A stretch of 64,000 bases of DNA from a virus: positions 1-64,000 of the IMG/VR virus record IMGVR_UViG_3300042542_004481, one strand, 5' to 3'. The notes beneath the pieces were generated by a model. The model was not told the DNA's origin. It saw only the letters and a list, made by a program, of their open reading frames with translations, and searched no databases. Positions 1 to 6,491 of this stretch are shown piece after piece. Each line of letters begins with the position of its first letter. Position 1 is the stretch's first letter. The position numbers were made by a program, and so were the translations under genes.

Positions 1-79
1 ATCATCCTCCTACCTATCTCACATCTCTCACTCTCCGCTCAAACTTGCTAAAATCCAAAGAAAGTCATATATTTATCTC

Positions 80-382
80 ATGGCTAAGTCAACACGCAAC
101 ACAAACGCAGGTAAGTTCACCGGGACATCTGAGTCCTCTAAGTATTTTGCTAATAATCCTGAAGCTCGTCGTAAAAAGAACGAGTACAATAAGAAGTACC
201 ACGCTACAGAAGAGCGCAAAAACTACAGAGAACAACTCAATAAGGTCAATCGCCGAGATAATGATGCCGGTTATGGCGATAAATATGACCTAAGCCACAC
301 TCGCAACGGTAAACTAGTTAAAGAGTCTAGATCTACTAACCGTGCTCGTAACGGTAAAGGCGGTAAGTCGTCTAAGAAGTAA
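80..382 (+). CDS. Small basic phage protein
   Basis: This 100-residue protein is strongly basic and hydrophilic, with no membrane segment. It opens MAKSTRN and ends in a Lys/Arg/Gly-rich tail (RARNGKGGKSSKK). The segment DLSHTRNGKLVKESRSTNRARNG resembles, from memory, a small phage family with a 'D-SH..G.......NRARNG' signature whose function I do not know. The charge suggests nucleic-acid binding, which is inference only. The start at 80 follows an A/T-rich leader (ATATATTTATCTC) without a Shine-Dalgarno sequence, as is usual in Bacteroidota. A long RNA hairpin begins five bases after the stop codon. Confidence 0.75.
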   Translation: MAKSTRNTNAGKFTGTSESSKYFANNPEARRKKNEYNKKYHATEERKNYREQLNKVNRRDNDAGYGDKYDLSHTRNGKLVKESRSTNRARNGKGGKSSKK

Positions 383-386
383 CCCC

Positions 387-477
387 AGATCAATATATGC
401 AAACAATTTAGTCTCCAAGCGGAGGCTGACTGACACTTAAGTCTCAATCCGCGCTCTTTCTTTGCAGATATTGATCT
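387..477 (+). ncRNA. Folded RNA element closed by a 16-bp stem
   Basis: AGATCAATAT (387-396) is the exact reverse complement of 468-477, and TGCAAA (398-403) pairs with 461-466. Only an A397/G467 mismatch interrupts them, giving a 16-bp stem around 57 nt. Inside, GCGGA (419-423) can pair with TCCGC (448-452), and GACT/AGTC forms a small hairpin. No reading frame covers it. Paired ends with an internal mismatch recall free-standing small RNAs, Y RNAs included, but it could equally be a processing or stability element at the 3' end of the preceding mRNA. The structure is seen in the sequence; the role is not known. Confidence 0.6.
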
Positions 478-694
478 TATTTAGCTCCTCACAACCCCTT
501 TTTCGTTATAACTTTCTGATTTGATTGTGAGATTGTGAGATAGTTGAGTCGGTATGACTGAGCCACGCGATGTGGTTAGTCTATACAGCCATATCAGCTT
601 TTCACAACCCCTTCTTGTCAGGACACATATGCTTGACGGTCAGGACGTTGAGAAATGTGAGACACTAATGTTTAACCCTTAAAACCAAATCAAG
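478..694 (+). promoter_or_regulatory. Leader with repeated TTGTGA boxes and hairpin
   Basis: This non-coding stretch precedes the gene at 695. TCACAACCCCTT occurs at 489-500 and again at 602-613. Its inverse, TTGTGA, occurs twice in tandem as GATTGTGA at 523-530 and 531-538. The stretch 556-581 can fold (GACT/AGTC and CCAC/GTGG). GTCAGGAC is also repeated near 616 and 640. The arrangement looks like a binding-site cluster or RNA leader. No convincing Bacteroides -7/-33 promoter pair was identified. Confidence 0.35.
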
Positions 695-1078
695 ATGAAG
701 ATCAACTTGACCCGCTCTTATCGGAGCAAGAATGGCAATACAGTGTTTGTATATGCCGTAAGTGGAACCAACGAGCAACTTAAGCAATTTGCTGCAGCTC
801 AGGGTGATAACCACCGTGTAGATGAAGCAACAGGTACGCCGTTGTGGTTCACGACACGTTGTGTTGGCCAGAACGGCACGCTTATTATCACGAGCAACAA
901 TAAAGTTGTTCCTGATATGAGCCAGTACGACCAGGCTGACTCATTGGCTAAGCAGTATGGCGGTAACTTAGGCCAGGAGCTTGCTAAAGCCGCAGCTGAA
1001 AAGCTGATTGGCGCTGGTGCTCAGGCAGTTACACCTGCTACTACGCCAGTAGGAACACCCGGATTAGGCAAGCTCTAA
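695..1078 (+). CDS. Hypothetical protein with Ala/Gly-rich C-terminus
   Basis: The product has 127 residues. Residues 1-75 look like a compact beta-rich domain (NTVFVYAVSG, TPLWFTT, GTLIITSNN). The rest is an Ala-rich helix followed by a Pro/Thr/Gly tail (TPATTPVGTPGLGKL). I do not recognise the family. It has no signal peptide or membrane segment. It stands alone between a structured leader (478-694) and a strong intrinsic terminator at 1093-1126, so it is probably its own transcription unit. A small beta domain with a flexible tail would fit a single-stranded nucleic-acid binder, but no motif proves this. Confidence 0.75.
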   Translation: MKINLTRSYRSKNGNTVFVYAVSGTNEQLKQFAAAQGDNHRVDEATGTPLWFTTRCVGQNGTLIITSNNKVVPDMSQYDQADSLAKQYGGNLGQELAKAAAEKLIGAGAQAVTPATTPVGTPGLGKL

Positions 1079-1092
1079 TACGGGAGACATAT

Positions 1093-1126
1093 AAGGTGAC
1101 GGGAGCAATCCCGTTACCTTTTTTTT
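1093..1126 (+). terminator. Intrinsic terminator
   Basis: A 12-bp stem (AAGGTGACGGGA with its complement at 1109-1120, one G-U pair) with GCAA loop is followed by an unbroken T run. It closes the 695-1078 unit. Confidence 0.9.
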
Positions 1127-1206
1127 GTCATTAAGACAGTGGAAAACGCGATAGAAATCGCTCACGCTCTCTAAAAATCGGAGCTAACTTGTTGAAAGTC
1201 AGAGAG

Positions 1207-1239
1207 AAAGAGAGTGGGACTAAATCTCCCACCTCTTTT
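1207..1239 (+). terminator. Second hairpin with T tract
   Basis: AAAGAG-A-GTGGGA (1207-1219) pairs with TCCCACCTCTTT (1227-1238) as 12 bp with one bulged A, followed by TTTA. It lies in the gap 1127-1333, which has no gene. Just upstream, GCGAT/ATCGC forms a further small hairpin. It may be a backup terminator or a leader structure for the next gene. Confidence 0.55.
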
Positions 1240-1333
1240 ACTCTCTCTTACACACCACTCAAAATTACCCTCAGCTTAACCTCTACTCGAGTATATAGCT
1301 ACATAAACTTCACAGGTTTAAAATCAATGTCCT

Positions 1334-1561
1334 ATGCAACAGACAGATAACTTACAATCAGAAGATCCTAATCATCATATCTCTTATCTTAAAGACATAT
1401 ATACCCATCTTATGTATGCTCACCGATCACTACATGATCTTAAGACATACTATGTCCGCGGGCAGGTATATGATAAAGCTCAAGAGATATTCGATTTAGA
1501 AAAAGAAATCGGCCGCCTTAAAGATCAGGTAGATGAAATGATCCGGCCACTGCCATTCTAA
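1334..1561 (+). CDS. Small hypothetical helical protein
   Basis: This 75-residue protein is mostly helical and charged, with a probable short coiled coil (DKAQEIFDLEKEIGRLKDQVDEMI). It is free of Cys and has no signal or membrane segment. The family is not recognised. The start at 1334 is chosen because it follows a long A/C-rich leader and gives a complete frame. An intrinsic terminator follows 36 bases after the stop, so it appears to be a single-gene unit. Confidence 0.65.
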   Translation: MQQTDNLQSEDPNHHISYLKDIYTHLMYAHRSLHDLKTYYVRGQVYDKAQEIFDLEKEIGRLKDQVDEMIRPLPF

Positions 1562-1597
1562 AGTAAATCTATATCAATACCCATGAGATGTAGATAA

Positions 1598-1638
1598 GGG
1601 CAACGGCATCCGGAATACCACCGGGTGCCGACCCTTTT
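1598..1638 (+). terminator. Intrinsic terminator
   Basis: GGG-CAA-CGGCATCCGG pairs with CCGGGTGCCG-A-CCC (one G-U pair) around a 7-nt loop, followed by TTTT. It closes the 1334-1561 unit. Confidence 0.85.
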
Positions 1639-1938
1639 ACTAATGCACCACAACTCACGTAGATATAAAGACTTCTTAGTAAAGATTCTCTTACCTGATA
1701 CTAAATTTATCTTAGTAATAATGCAGGGACTAAGATGTGAAACTACCTGATTAACATAGGTTCTTAGGAACTAACGATATAGTAGTGATATTGTATCATT
1801 AAAATGTTAGTCAGCTCCCAAGGGTGAGCAGTTGTAACAGCACATTAAAAACATAGATACTATGAGTGGAAGGTGAGGTATCGGTTACAACTGAGTGCAG
1901 AGGGGTAAAACAATTGTCAACTCTAAAACCAACTCAAT
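1639..1938 (+). promoter_or_regulatory. Gene-free structured leader region
   Basis: About 300 bases carry no gene. CTTAGTAA is repeated about 36 bases apart. CAGTTGTAAC (1829-1838) is an exact inverted match to 1884-1893, and GATAC (1856-1860) pairs with 1878-1882 inside it, so 1829-1893 should fold into a nested hairpin. The leader ends in the A/C-rich stretch AAAACCAACTCAAT before the ATG at 1939. The region probably carries the promoter and 5' untranslated RNA of the next gene, although no clear promoter pair was seen. Confidence 0.4.
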
Positions 1939-2256
1939 ATGCCATCTTGCTTTCAACTTTTAGATAAGCAGTCTAATGAAGCTGTTTCTCTCAACAAACT
2001 TGATGAAGATATCTGTAAAGATGTTCTCAATGTCCCTGTACATGAAAAGAAATACGGCGGCGGATATGTAAAAGGCGCTTTCAATTGGTTTGATACCATC
2101 GGCTACCATATAGCAACAGGTATGCCACTCGGATCTCAAGAACTTAGAGATCACTACCTTAAATCTGATATATGGGCTGAAGAAGCACCTATAATCAGTA
2201 AGATTCTTGATTACCTGGAAGCACGCTATTATAGCCACAGCTTCTACGGTAGATAA
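1939..2256 (+). CDS. Hypothetical protein
   Basis: The product has 105 residues. It is mixed in composition with a Gly-rich turn (KKYGGGYVKGAFNWFD) and a helical C-terminal half ending HSFYGR. Family not recognised; no signal peptide, membrane segment or metal motif. It lies alone between the nested leader hairpin (1829-1893) and a very GC-rich hairpin (2270-2309), the same single-gene pattern as its neighbours. A long minus-strand frame over it (1960-2322) was judged a shadow because it has no leader and runs into the GC-rich hairpin. Confidence 0.65.
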   Translation: MPSCFQLLDKQSNEAVSLNKLDEDICKDVLNVPVHEKKYGGGYVKGAFNWFDTIGYHIATGMPLGSQELRDHYLKSDIWAEEAPIISKILDYLEARYYSHSFYGR

Positions 2257-2269
2257 TGTTTTTCGCAGG

Positions 2270-2309
2270 CCCCGGGGAGGAGACACAGAGGTAAGGCTGT
2301 GCCCCGGGG
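2270..2309 (+). other. Very stable GC hairpin
   Basis: CCCCGGGG at 2270-2277 pairs with the identical self-complementary octamer at 2302-2309. Inside, CACAG (2284-2288) pairs with CTGTG (2297-2301). No T run follows, so it is not a classic terminator. It may stabilise or punctuate the mRNA, or attenuate transcription ahead of the gene at 2370. Confidence 0.6.
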
Positions 2310-2369
2310 AGCTGTTCTCCATACTTAGCTATATCATCAACTCACAAATTAACTCAAACACTCTCTCAC

Positions 2370-3659
2370 ATGAAAACAGAAATCTTTGAAAAGATAGCCA
2401 AGGCAATTAGCGAGTATAAGCAAGAAGGATTAATCATATTTCAGGATAGTCCTAAATTATATAGCCTACACTCTCTGACAGAAACAGATGAGTATAAGCA
2501 CTATATGTTCTTTATGAGTAAATCCTATGGCTATGAAGAACAGCTTGAAAGGGCAAAGGCTAACCTCAAAAAGGATAGCAACGTCTCATCTTATGCACCT
2601 GCTCCTATTAAGCAGTTCATATCTCTCAAATACGATAAGGTTAAAGACAAGATATCTTTAGCCAGATACGAAGTAGGATATGGATATAGTCACCGGCAGA
2701 AAAGATATTACCCTCACCGGAAAAACCATCCTTTGTTATGCTATAGCAATCACCTGTATTCCTTTATCCCATTACCGAAAAGTATTGGAAGCGGGAAACT
2801 TATACGGATTGCTACGCCGAACAATACACCAGAAGATTTTGCCAAACTTATGGCCAAAGTAATCTATCCTGAGCTATCCTTAGAATACTATCAGTTCTCT
2901 AAGATACCTTTCAGATATCTGAACGGTACAGATAACCAGTTAGATGCTTATGAAAAGATGTCCGGAATAAAGATACCGCAGGCTCTCAAACGATTTGTTC
3001 CAGAATCAGTAATAGAACTGATCAGCGTTCTTAAGAATCCTAACGAGCTTAATACAATCTGTCAGTATCTCTCTAAATATCCAAACAATATCCAAGAGAG
3101 AAGCCATTATCATGGTGATATATTTTGGCAATATATATCTGATATGTTATTTCAGGATCGCGGAGAAAGTGATTGGTTGGTTAGAGATTGGGTAAATGAT
3201 CATCGCAGCCTAGGTCGTAAACTTAGCCTTAAGATATCATCCAAGAAAAGGATGATCGACGAGCACAATAAAATGAGCGTCGAAAGAATGGCTAAGAAAT
3301 CCCCTGAAATAAAGGTGGCCGGCATGTACAAGAATATGTTCAAGAGGTTCCCTATCCAGGGAGCAGAACTGATTCTTGAGAAGGAAAGATTGGTACAAGA
3401 ATCTGTAGAACAGAGACATTGCGTAGCAAGCTATGCCCATAAAATCAATGCGGGCCAGTGTGCTATCGTATCCATTCCCTATAACGGTGAACAATATACA
3501 TTGGAAGTTGCAATAGATTCTGACTCACATATGTATAACGCTCAGCTTAGAGGTAAATGTAATGTGTCTGCACCAGAAGAACTAAACAATAACCTTAATA
3601 AGTTCTTCGCAGAATTTGCAGGGAAACCTGTTCCATCTTGTCCGTCGCTTCCATTCTAA
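2370..3659 (+). CDS. PcfJ-like protein
   Basis: This 429-residue protein has a C-terminal half matching the PcfJ-like domain, named after a plasmid conjugation gene and common in phages and mobile elements. Key signs are the block EQRHCVASYAHKINAGQC at about residues 347-364, then an alternating strand with YTLEVAID and QLRGKCN. Conserved His-Cys and Gln-Leu-Arg-Gly positions are typical of the family. The N-terminal 300 residues are helical and not recognised. The biochemical role of PcfJ is unknown. It has its own leader (AACTCAAACACTCTCTCAC before the ATG), and a terminator-like hairpin follows at 3692-3737. Confidence 0.75.
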   Translation: MKTEIFEKIAKAISEYKQEGLIIFQDSPKLYSLHSLTETDEYKHYMFFMSKSYGYEEQLERAKANLKKDSNVSSYAPAPIKQFISLKYDKVKDKISLARYEVGYGYSHRQKRYYPHRKNHPLLCYSNHLYSFIPLPKSIGSGKLIRIATPNNTPEDFAKLMAKVIYPELSLEYYQFSKIPFRYLNGTDNQLDAYEKMSGIKIPQALKRFVPESVIELISVLKNPNELNTICQYLSKYPNNIQERSHYHGDIFWQYISDMLFQDRGESDWLVRDWVNDHRSLGRKLSLKISSKKRMIDEHNKMSVERMAKKSPEIKVAGMYKNMFKRFPIQGAELILEKERLVQESVEQRHCVASYAHKINAGQCAIVSIPYNGEQYTLEVAIDSDSHMYNAQLRGKCNVSAPEELNNNLNKFFAEFAGKPVPSCPSLPF

Positions 3660-3691
3660 GACCTGAGGTAGTCAGCATAGGACCACAGGTG

Positions 3692-3737
3692 AGGAACCTC
3701 GGCCGGTAATCATACCAGCCGGGGTCAACCTCTTTTC
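3692..3737 (+). terminator. Probable intrinsic terminator
   Basis: CGGC-C-GGT pairs with ACC-A-GCCG (3701-3722, one mismatch). An outer GAGG/CCTC pair (3692-3695 with 3730-3733) leads directly into TTTT. It closes the PcfJ-like gene. Confidence 0.55.
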
Positions 3738-3767
3738 AATCATTGTTTAACTCAAAACTTATATCAC

Positions 3768-4052
3768 ATGGAGACTGCTCAAAAATCTTTTAAGCTTGCA
3801 ATCGTAGACGAAACATCATCATCTTTAATAGAAGCTCTTGGTATGTCCCAAGAAAGAGCTCAAGAGCTAGGTACTAAAATCAGAAAAGTTTTCGTAGTTT
3901 CAGAAAAGATTACTCAAGCCGCAGATATTGTGACAGCAGATTGTCGTCACGAAAACGAGTTATTGTTTTGCTACTACTACATAGCAAAGCTGCAAGATCA
4001 AATGAATAATCCTATTGAGGCTTTGTTGAAAAAGATAGGCAATAAAGAATAA
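3768..4052 (+). CDS. Small hypothetical protein ending inside a ribozyme
   Basis: The product has 94 residues and is mostly helical, with no signal or membrane segment. Two Cys occur (ADCRHE, LLFCYYY). Family not recognised. The start at 3768 follows the leader TTAACTCAAAACTTATATCAC, which resembles the leader of the preceding gene. Its last stop-codon base (4052) is the first paired base of a hammerhead ribozyme. Self-cleavage would therefore trim this mRNA about 54 nt after the stop codon, leaving a cyclic-phosphate end. Confidence 0.65.
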   Translation: METAQKSFKLAIVDETSSSLIEALGMSQERAQELGTKIRKVFVVSEKITQAADIVTADCRHENELLFCYYYIAKLQDQMNNPIEALLKKIGNKE

Positions 4053-4112
4053 GTGTACTGATGAGTCTTTAAGAGACGAAACGCAAAGATTTTATATCTT
4101 TGCGTCTGCACT
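4052..4112 (+). ncRNA. Type I hammerhead ribozyme
   Basis: All invariant core positions are present: CUGAUGA at 4058-4064, GAA at 4078-4080 and a GUC cleavage triplet at 4104-4106. Stem I pairs 4052-4057 with 4107-4112 (6 bp, one G-U) and is the open stem. Stem II is GUCU/AGAC (4065-4068 with 4074-4077). Stem III starts with the A4081-U4105 pair and runs 10 bp to U4090-A4096. Cleavage is predicted after C4106. The element sits exactly between two reading frames. Hammerheads are known in phages and gut metagenomes; activity here is inferred from the perfect fit. Confidence 0.9.
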
Positions 4113-4114
4113 GC

Positions 4115-4306
4115 ATGAAGTTAGCCGGGTACACGCCATGCGAGCGAACCCTGCCAGATCACCGGATCTGTGATGACAGCTACCAGGTAGCTAATTCTAA
4201 ACCGGTAACAATTTTAACGGATGCTCGCAGCAATACCCTCTATCTAAAAACGAGAAGTGGCATCCCGACTAGAACTAAAGGATACATCAGCAAACTCTAT
4301 CTATAA
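4115..4306 (+). CDS. Possible 63-residue protein just after ribozyme
   Basis: An ATG at 4115, nine bases after the predicted ribozyme cleavage site, opens a 63-codon frame beginning MKLAGYTPCER and ending GYISKLYL. The composition is protein-like (basic, strands such as PVTILTD and NTLYLKT) and it has two Cys. Family not recognised. After cleavage its mRNA would have an 8-nt leader and a 5'-hydroxyl end. Alternatively the stretch is non-coding structured RNA: GCGAGC (4140-4145) can pair with GCTCGC near 4223, and two local hairpins (ATCAC/GTGAT, AGCTA/TAGCT) lie inside. Confidence 0.4.
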   Translation: MKLAGYTPCERTLPDHRICDDSYQVANSKPVTILTDARSNTLYLKTRSGIPTRTKGYISKLYL

Positions 4307-4322
4307 AACCGATAGGTGAACC

Positions 4323-4411
4323 GGGGAGACCTGCTGCAAAATAATTCGCGGTGGTACCGTATCCTGTAATGTTCTAAACCCGTCGCCTATGAAAGGGCGG
4401 CGGGTCTCCCC
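4323..4411 (+). ncRNA. Folded leader RNA upstream of Ro60-like gene
   Basis: GGGGAGACC (4323-4331) is the exact complement of 4403-4411. A second strong hairpin inside pairs CCCGTCGCC (4379-4387) with 4396-4404. The two share G4403-G4404, so they could be alternative folds or form one extended rod. Between them lies GGTGGTACCG (4350-4359), ten bases identical to the core of the T-box antiterminator consensus. No stem I or specifier loop was recognised, so a tRNA-sensing role is unproven. It could be a regulatory leader or an RNA partner of the next gene product. Confidence 0.5.
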
Positions 4412-4413
4412 AA

Positions 4414-4440
4414 AAATTTAAACCTGACAAATTTAAACCT
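4414..4440 (+). repeat. Tandem AAATTTAAACCT repeat in leader
   Basis: AAATTTAAACCT occurs at 4414-4425 and 4429-4440, three bases apart, ending eight bases before the ATG at 4449. It may be a translational leader or a protein-binding site. Confidence 0.5.
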
Positions 4441-4448
4441 ATCAACCT

Positions 4449-5834
4449 ATGAGCACTCTCGTGAACGCTATGCGCCAATATGATTCTACTACAGCCAACG
4501 GTGCTGTGACACACTCTACCTCACTCTCTCATCTTGTAGATATGTTCTTTCTAGCAGGTGCCAGCAGGAACATGTCTGAGATGGCCATCACTACGGTCTT
4601 CGAACGCGCTTATGCGGAAGATCCAAACATCGCAGCCAAGATTCTATTCTGGTCTCGTGATGCGCGTGGTGGTGCAGGTGAGCGCAGATTCTTCCACATC
4701 GTTATGAAGCATATCGCACAGACTCGTCCAGAGATCTTCGAGATGCTCATTATCCATACGCCAGAGTTTGGCTATTGGAAAGATGTATTCGCTATAGATA
4801 CGCCTAATCAGGATACCCTGAACTGGCTCTCTACGCAGCTAGAAGAATCTTCTAACCGTAATCTTCTTGCCAAATGGTTTCCACGTAAAGGGCCATGGTT
4901 TACAGCGATGCACAAGTATATGGGTATTACACCCAAAGACTTGCGCAAGAAGTTGGTAGCCATGACCAAGGTCGTAGAGACACAGATGTGCCAGAAGAAA
5001 TGGTCCGATGTAGAATATGACAAGGTTCCTTCGATTGCCATGAACCGCTACCGTAATGCTTTCTTTAAGCATGACCAAAAGCGTATGTCTTCTTTCATAG
5101 AAGATGTTAAGTCTGGCAAAGCGAAGATCAATGCCTCAGTATTGTTTCCTCACCAGTTGTATCAAGCAATTGCTCGAGGAGATAATGCCGATGCTGTAAC
5201 AGCACAGTGGAACGCCCTGCCGGATTACATGCAAGACAGCACAGAAAGGATTCTTCCTGTATGTGATGTCAGCGGTAGTATGAGCGGGCTTCCCATGGAC
5301 GTAAGTGTTTCTCTCGGGATCTATATCTCTGAGAGAAACAAAGGTATCTTCAAGGATGCCTTTATTACGTTTAGCCAATCCCCAGAGATGCACTACCTCA
5401 AGGGTAGTCTTCCTGAAAGGATGGTGCAGCTGAACAGCAGCGAGTGGGGTATGAATACCAACCTTGAATCTGTATTCAATCTTGTGCTTAACAGCGCTGT
5501 AAGAGAGAACATACCACAGACCGAGATGCCTACAAAGATCCTTATCATATCTGATATGGAGTTCGATGAGGCTTGCGGTACCGGAACAAACCTTGATGCA
5601 ATCAGATCTAAGTACCAGCAAGCTGGATACGAGATGCCTGAGATCATCTTCTGGAATGTGAACGGTAGATTGGGTAACTCTCCAGCGAATGTTAGCGACA
5701 AGGGGATCGGACTGGTATCTGGCTTCAGCCCATCGATTCTTAAATCTATCCTCAAGGGTAAGATTTATGGACCGAATCAGCTGATGTTGGATACGGTTAT
5801 GGTAGATCGCTACAAGGCTATACGCATTGACTAA
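4449..5834 (+). CDS. Ro60/DUF2828-like protein, TROVE-type helical domain plus vWA
   Basis: This 461-residue protein has an N-terminal alpha-helical repeat region of about 230 residues with RDARGGAGERR and the EFGYWKDVF signature of the DUF2828/TROVE-like class. A C-terminal von Willebrand A domain follows with an intact metal site, DVSGS (D273, S275, S277). Related Ro60 proteins form a ring that binds misfolded RNA and Y RNAs. By analogy this could bind a phage or host RNA, but RNA binding is inferred. Codons are richer in G and C than in neighbours, suggesting high expression. It follows a structured leader and a tandem repeat, and hairpins follow the stop. It could instead act only as a vWA scaffold. 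Confidence 0.7.
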   Translation: MSTLVNAMRQYDSTTANGAVTHSTSLSHLVDMFFLAGASRNMSEMAITTVFERAYAEDPNIAAKILFWSRDARGGAGERRFFHIVMKHIAQTRPEIFEMLIIHTPEFGYWKDVFAIDTPNQDTLNWLSTQLEESSNRNLLAKWFPRKGPWFTAMHKYMGITPKDLRKKLVAMTKVVETQMCQKKWSDVEYDKVPSIAMNRYRNAFFKHDQKRMSSFIEDVKSGKAKINASVLFPHQLYQAIARGDNADAVTAQWNALPDYMQDSTERILPVCDVSGSMSGLPMDVSVSLGIYISERNKGIFKDAFITFSQSPEMHYLKGSLPERMVQLNSSEWGMNTNLESVFNLVLNSAVRENIPQTEMPTKILIISDMEFDEACGTGTNLDAIRSKYQQAGYEMPEIIFWNVNGRLGNSPANVSDKGIGLVSGFSPSILKSILKGKIYGPNQLMLDTVMVDRYKAIRID

Positions 5835-5846
5835 GACTCGGGGGAA

Positions 5847-5885
5847 GCGGCAGGATTGATCATCCAACCTGGCAACAGAAGCCGC
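5847..5885 (+). other. Hairpin after Ro60-like gene
   Basis: GCGGC (5847-5851) pairs with GCCGC (5881-5885), enclosing GGAT/ATCC (5853-5856 with 5862-5865). It lies 13 bases after the stop of the vWA gene and before the terminator at 5900. Confidence 0.45.
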
Positions 5886-5899
5886 AATAGACACACGAA

Positions 5900-5930
5900 G
5901 GCTCGGGGAAACCCGGGCCTTTATATTTTA
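5900..5930 (+). terminator. Intrinsic terminator
   Basis: GGCTCGGG pairs with CCCGGGCC (one G-U) around a GAAA tetraloop, followed by a T-rich tract. It ends the Ro60-like transcription unit; the next ATG follows at 5936. Confidence 0.75.
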
Positions 5931-5935
5931 CCGCT

Positions 5936-6385
5936 ATGAAAGAAAAAGATAAAATCACAGTAGACATCACTAAGGATGAGATAACTCACTCGCTCTCTAA
6001 ATGTATAAAGCACGATAGTGCTAAGCTTTTGGCAGAAACCATTATTGGTATAGCGAGTACTACAGAAATCGGATTAGAGCTAATCTATAAGGCGATGCAA
6101 GGGTGGGAAAGAAAGTTTGATTTCAAAGTGGGGCAGAATATCCTTATCCCGATAGAAAACACCTATACGTGGAAGATGAATAAAGAAGCTACTAAGAACG
6201 ATCCTAAGTATTCAAAGGACGGTTATATCAAAGCTGTAATAACAGGTATAGACGCTTATGCCCGCGAATGCTATAGACTATCTTATAGTTATGTAGACGA
6301 CAAGGGAGAAGAACATACTCAAACAGACTATACATTAGACGGTAGAGTATTCTTATTACCAGACGATTTCCCGTTTAGCGAATAA
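5936..6385 (+). CDS. Hypothetical protein
   Basis: The product has 149 residues. The N-terminal 55 are helical (LSKCIKHDSAKLLAETIIGIA). The C-terminal part looks like a small beta barrel (KVGQNILIPIENTYTWKMN, YIKAVITGIDAYA, YRLSYSYVDDKGEEH). The gene lies between a terminator and a 106-base spacer. The family was not recognised. It contains no signal peptide. The layout, helices then a beta domain with conserved aromatic residues, would fit a small binding protein, but nothing specific can be claimed. Confidence 0.65.
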   Translation: MKEKDKITVDITKDEITHSLSKCIKHDSAKLLAETIIGIASTTEIGLELIYKAMQGWERKFDFKVGQNILIPIENTYTWKMNKEATKNDPKYSKDGYIKAVITGIDAYARECYRLSYSYVDDKGEEHTQTDYTLDGRVFLLPDDFPFSE

Positions 6386-6474
6386 CCCGCTCTCTCAATC
6401 TCAGAGAAAGATTTACTATCATCTTCCATTTCTCACAATCTGTCAACCAAACATCGTTGTATCCCAAAGAATTA

Positions 6475-6482
6475 TATATTTG
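6475..6482 (+). promoter_or_regulatory. Possible Bacteroides -7 box
   Basis: TATATTTG fits the TAnnTTTG -7 box and lies ten bases before the ATG at 6492. The upstream TTG (6457-6459) is at a poor spacing, so this is weak. If real, the mRNA would be nearly leaderless. Confidence 0.25.
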
Positions 6483-6491
6483 TGATGCGAC

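Noticed and set aside
4267-4273. GACTAGA resembling a group I intron R element
   Set aside because: No matching S element (UAGUC) and no other core helices were found nearby.
5136-5894. Long minus-strand reading frame (252 codons) across the Ro60-like gene
   Set aside because: It lies opposite a well-supported gene with an intact metal motif, has no leader, and its composition is that of a reverse-strand shadow.
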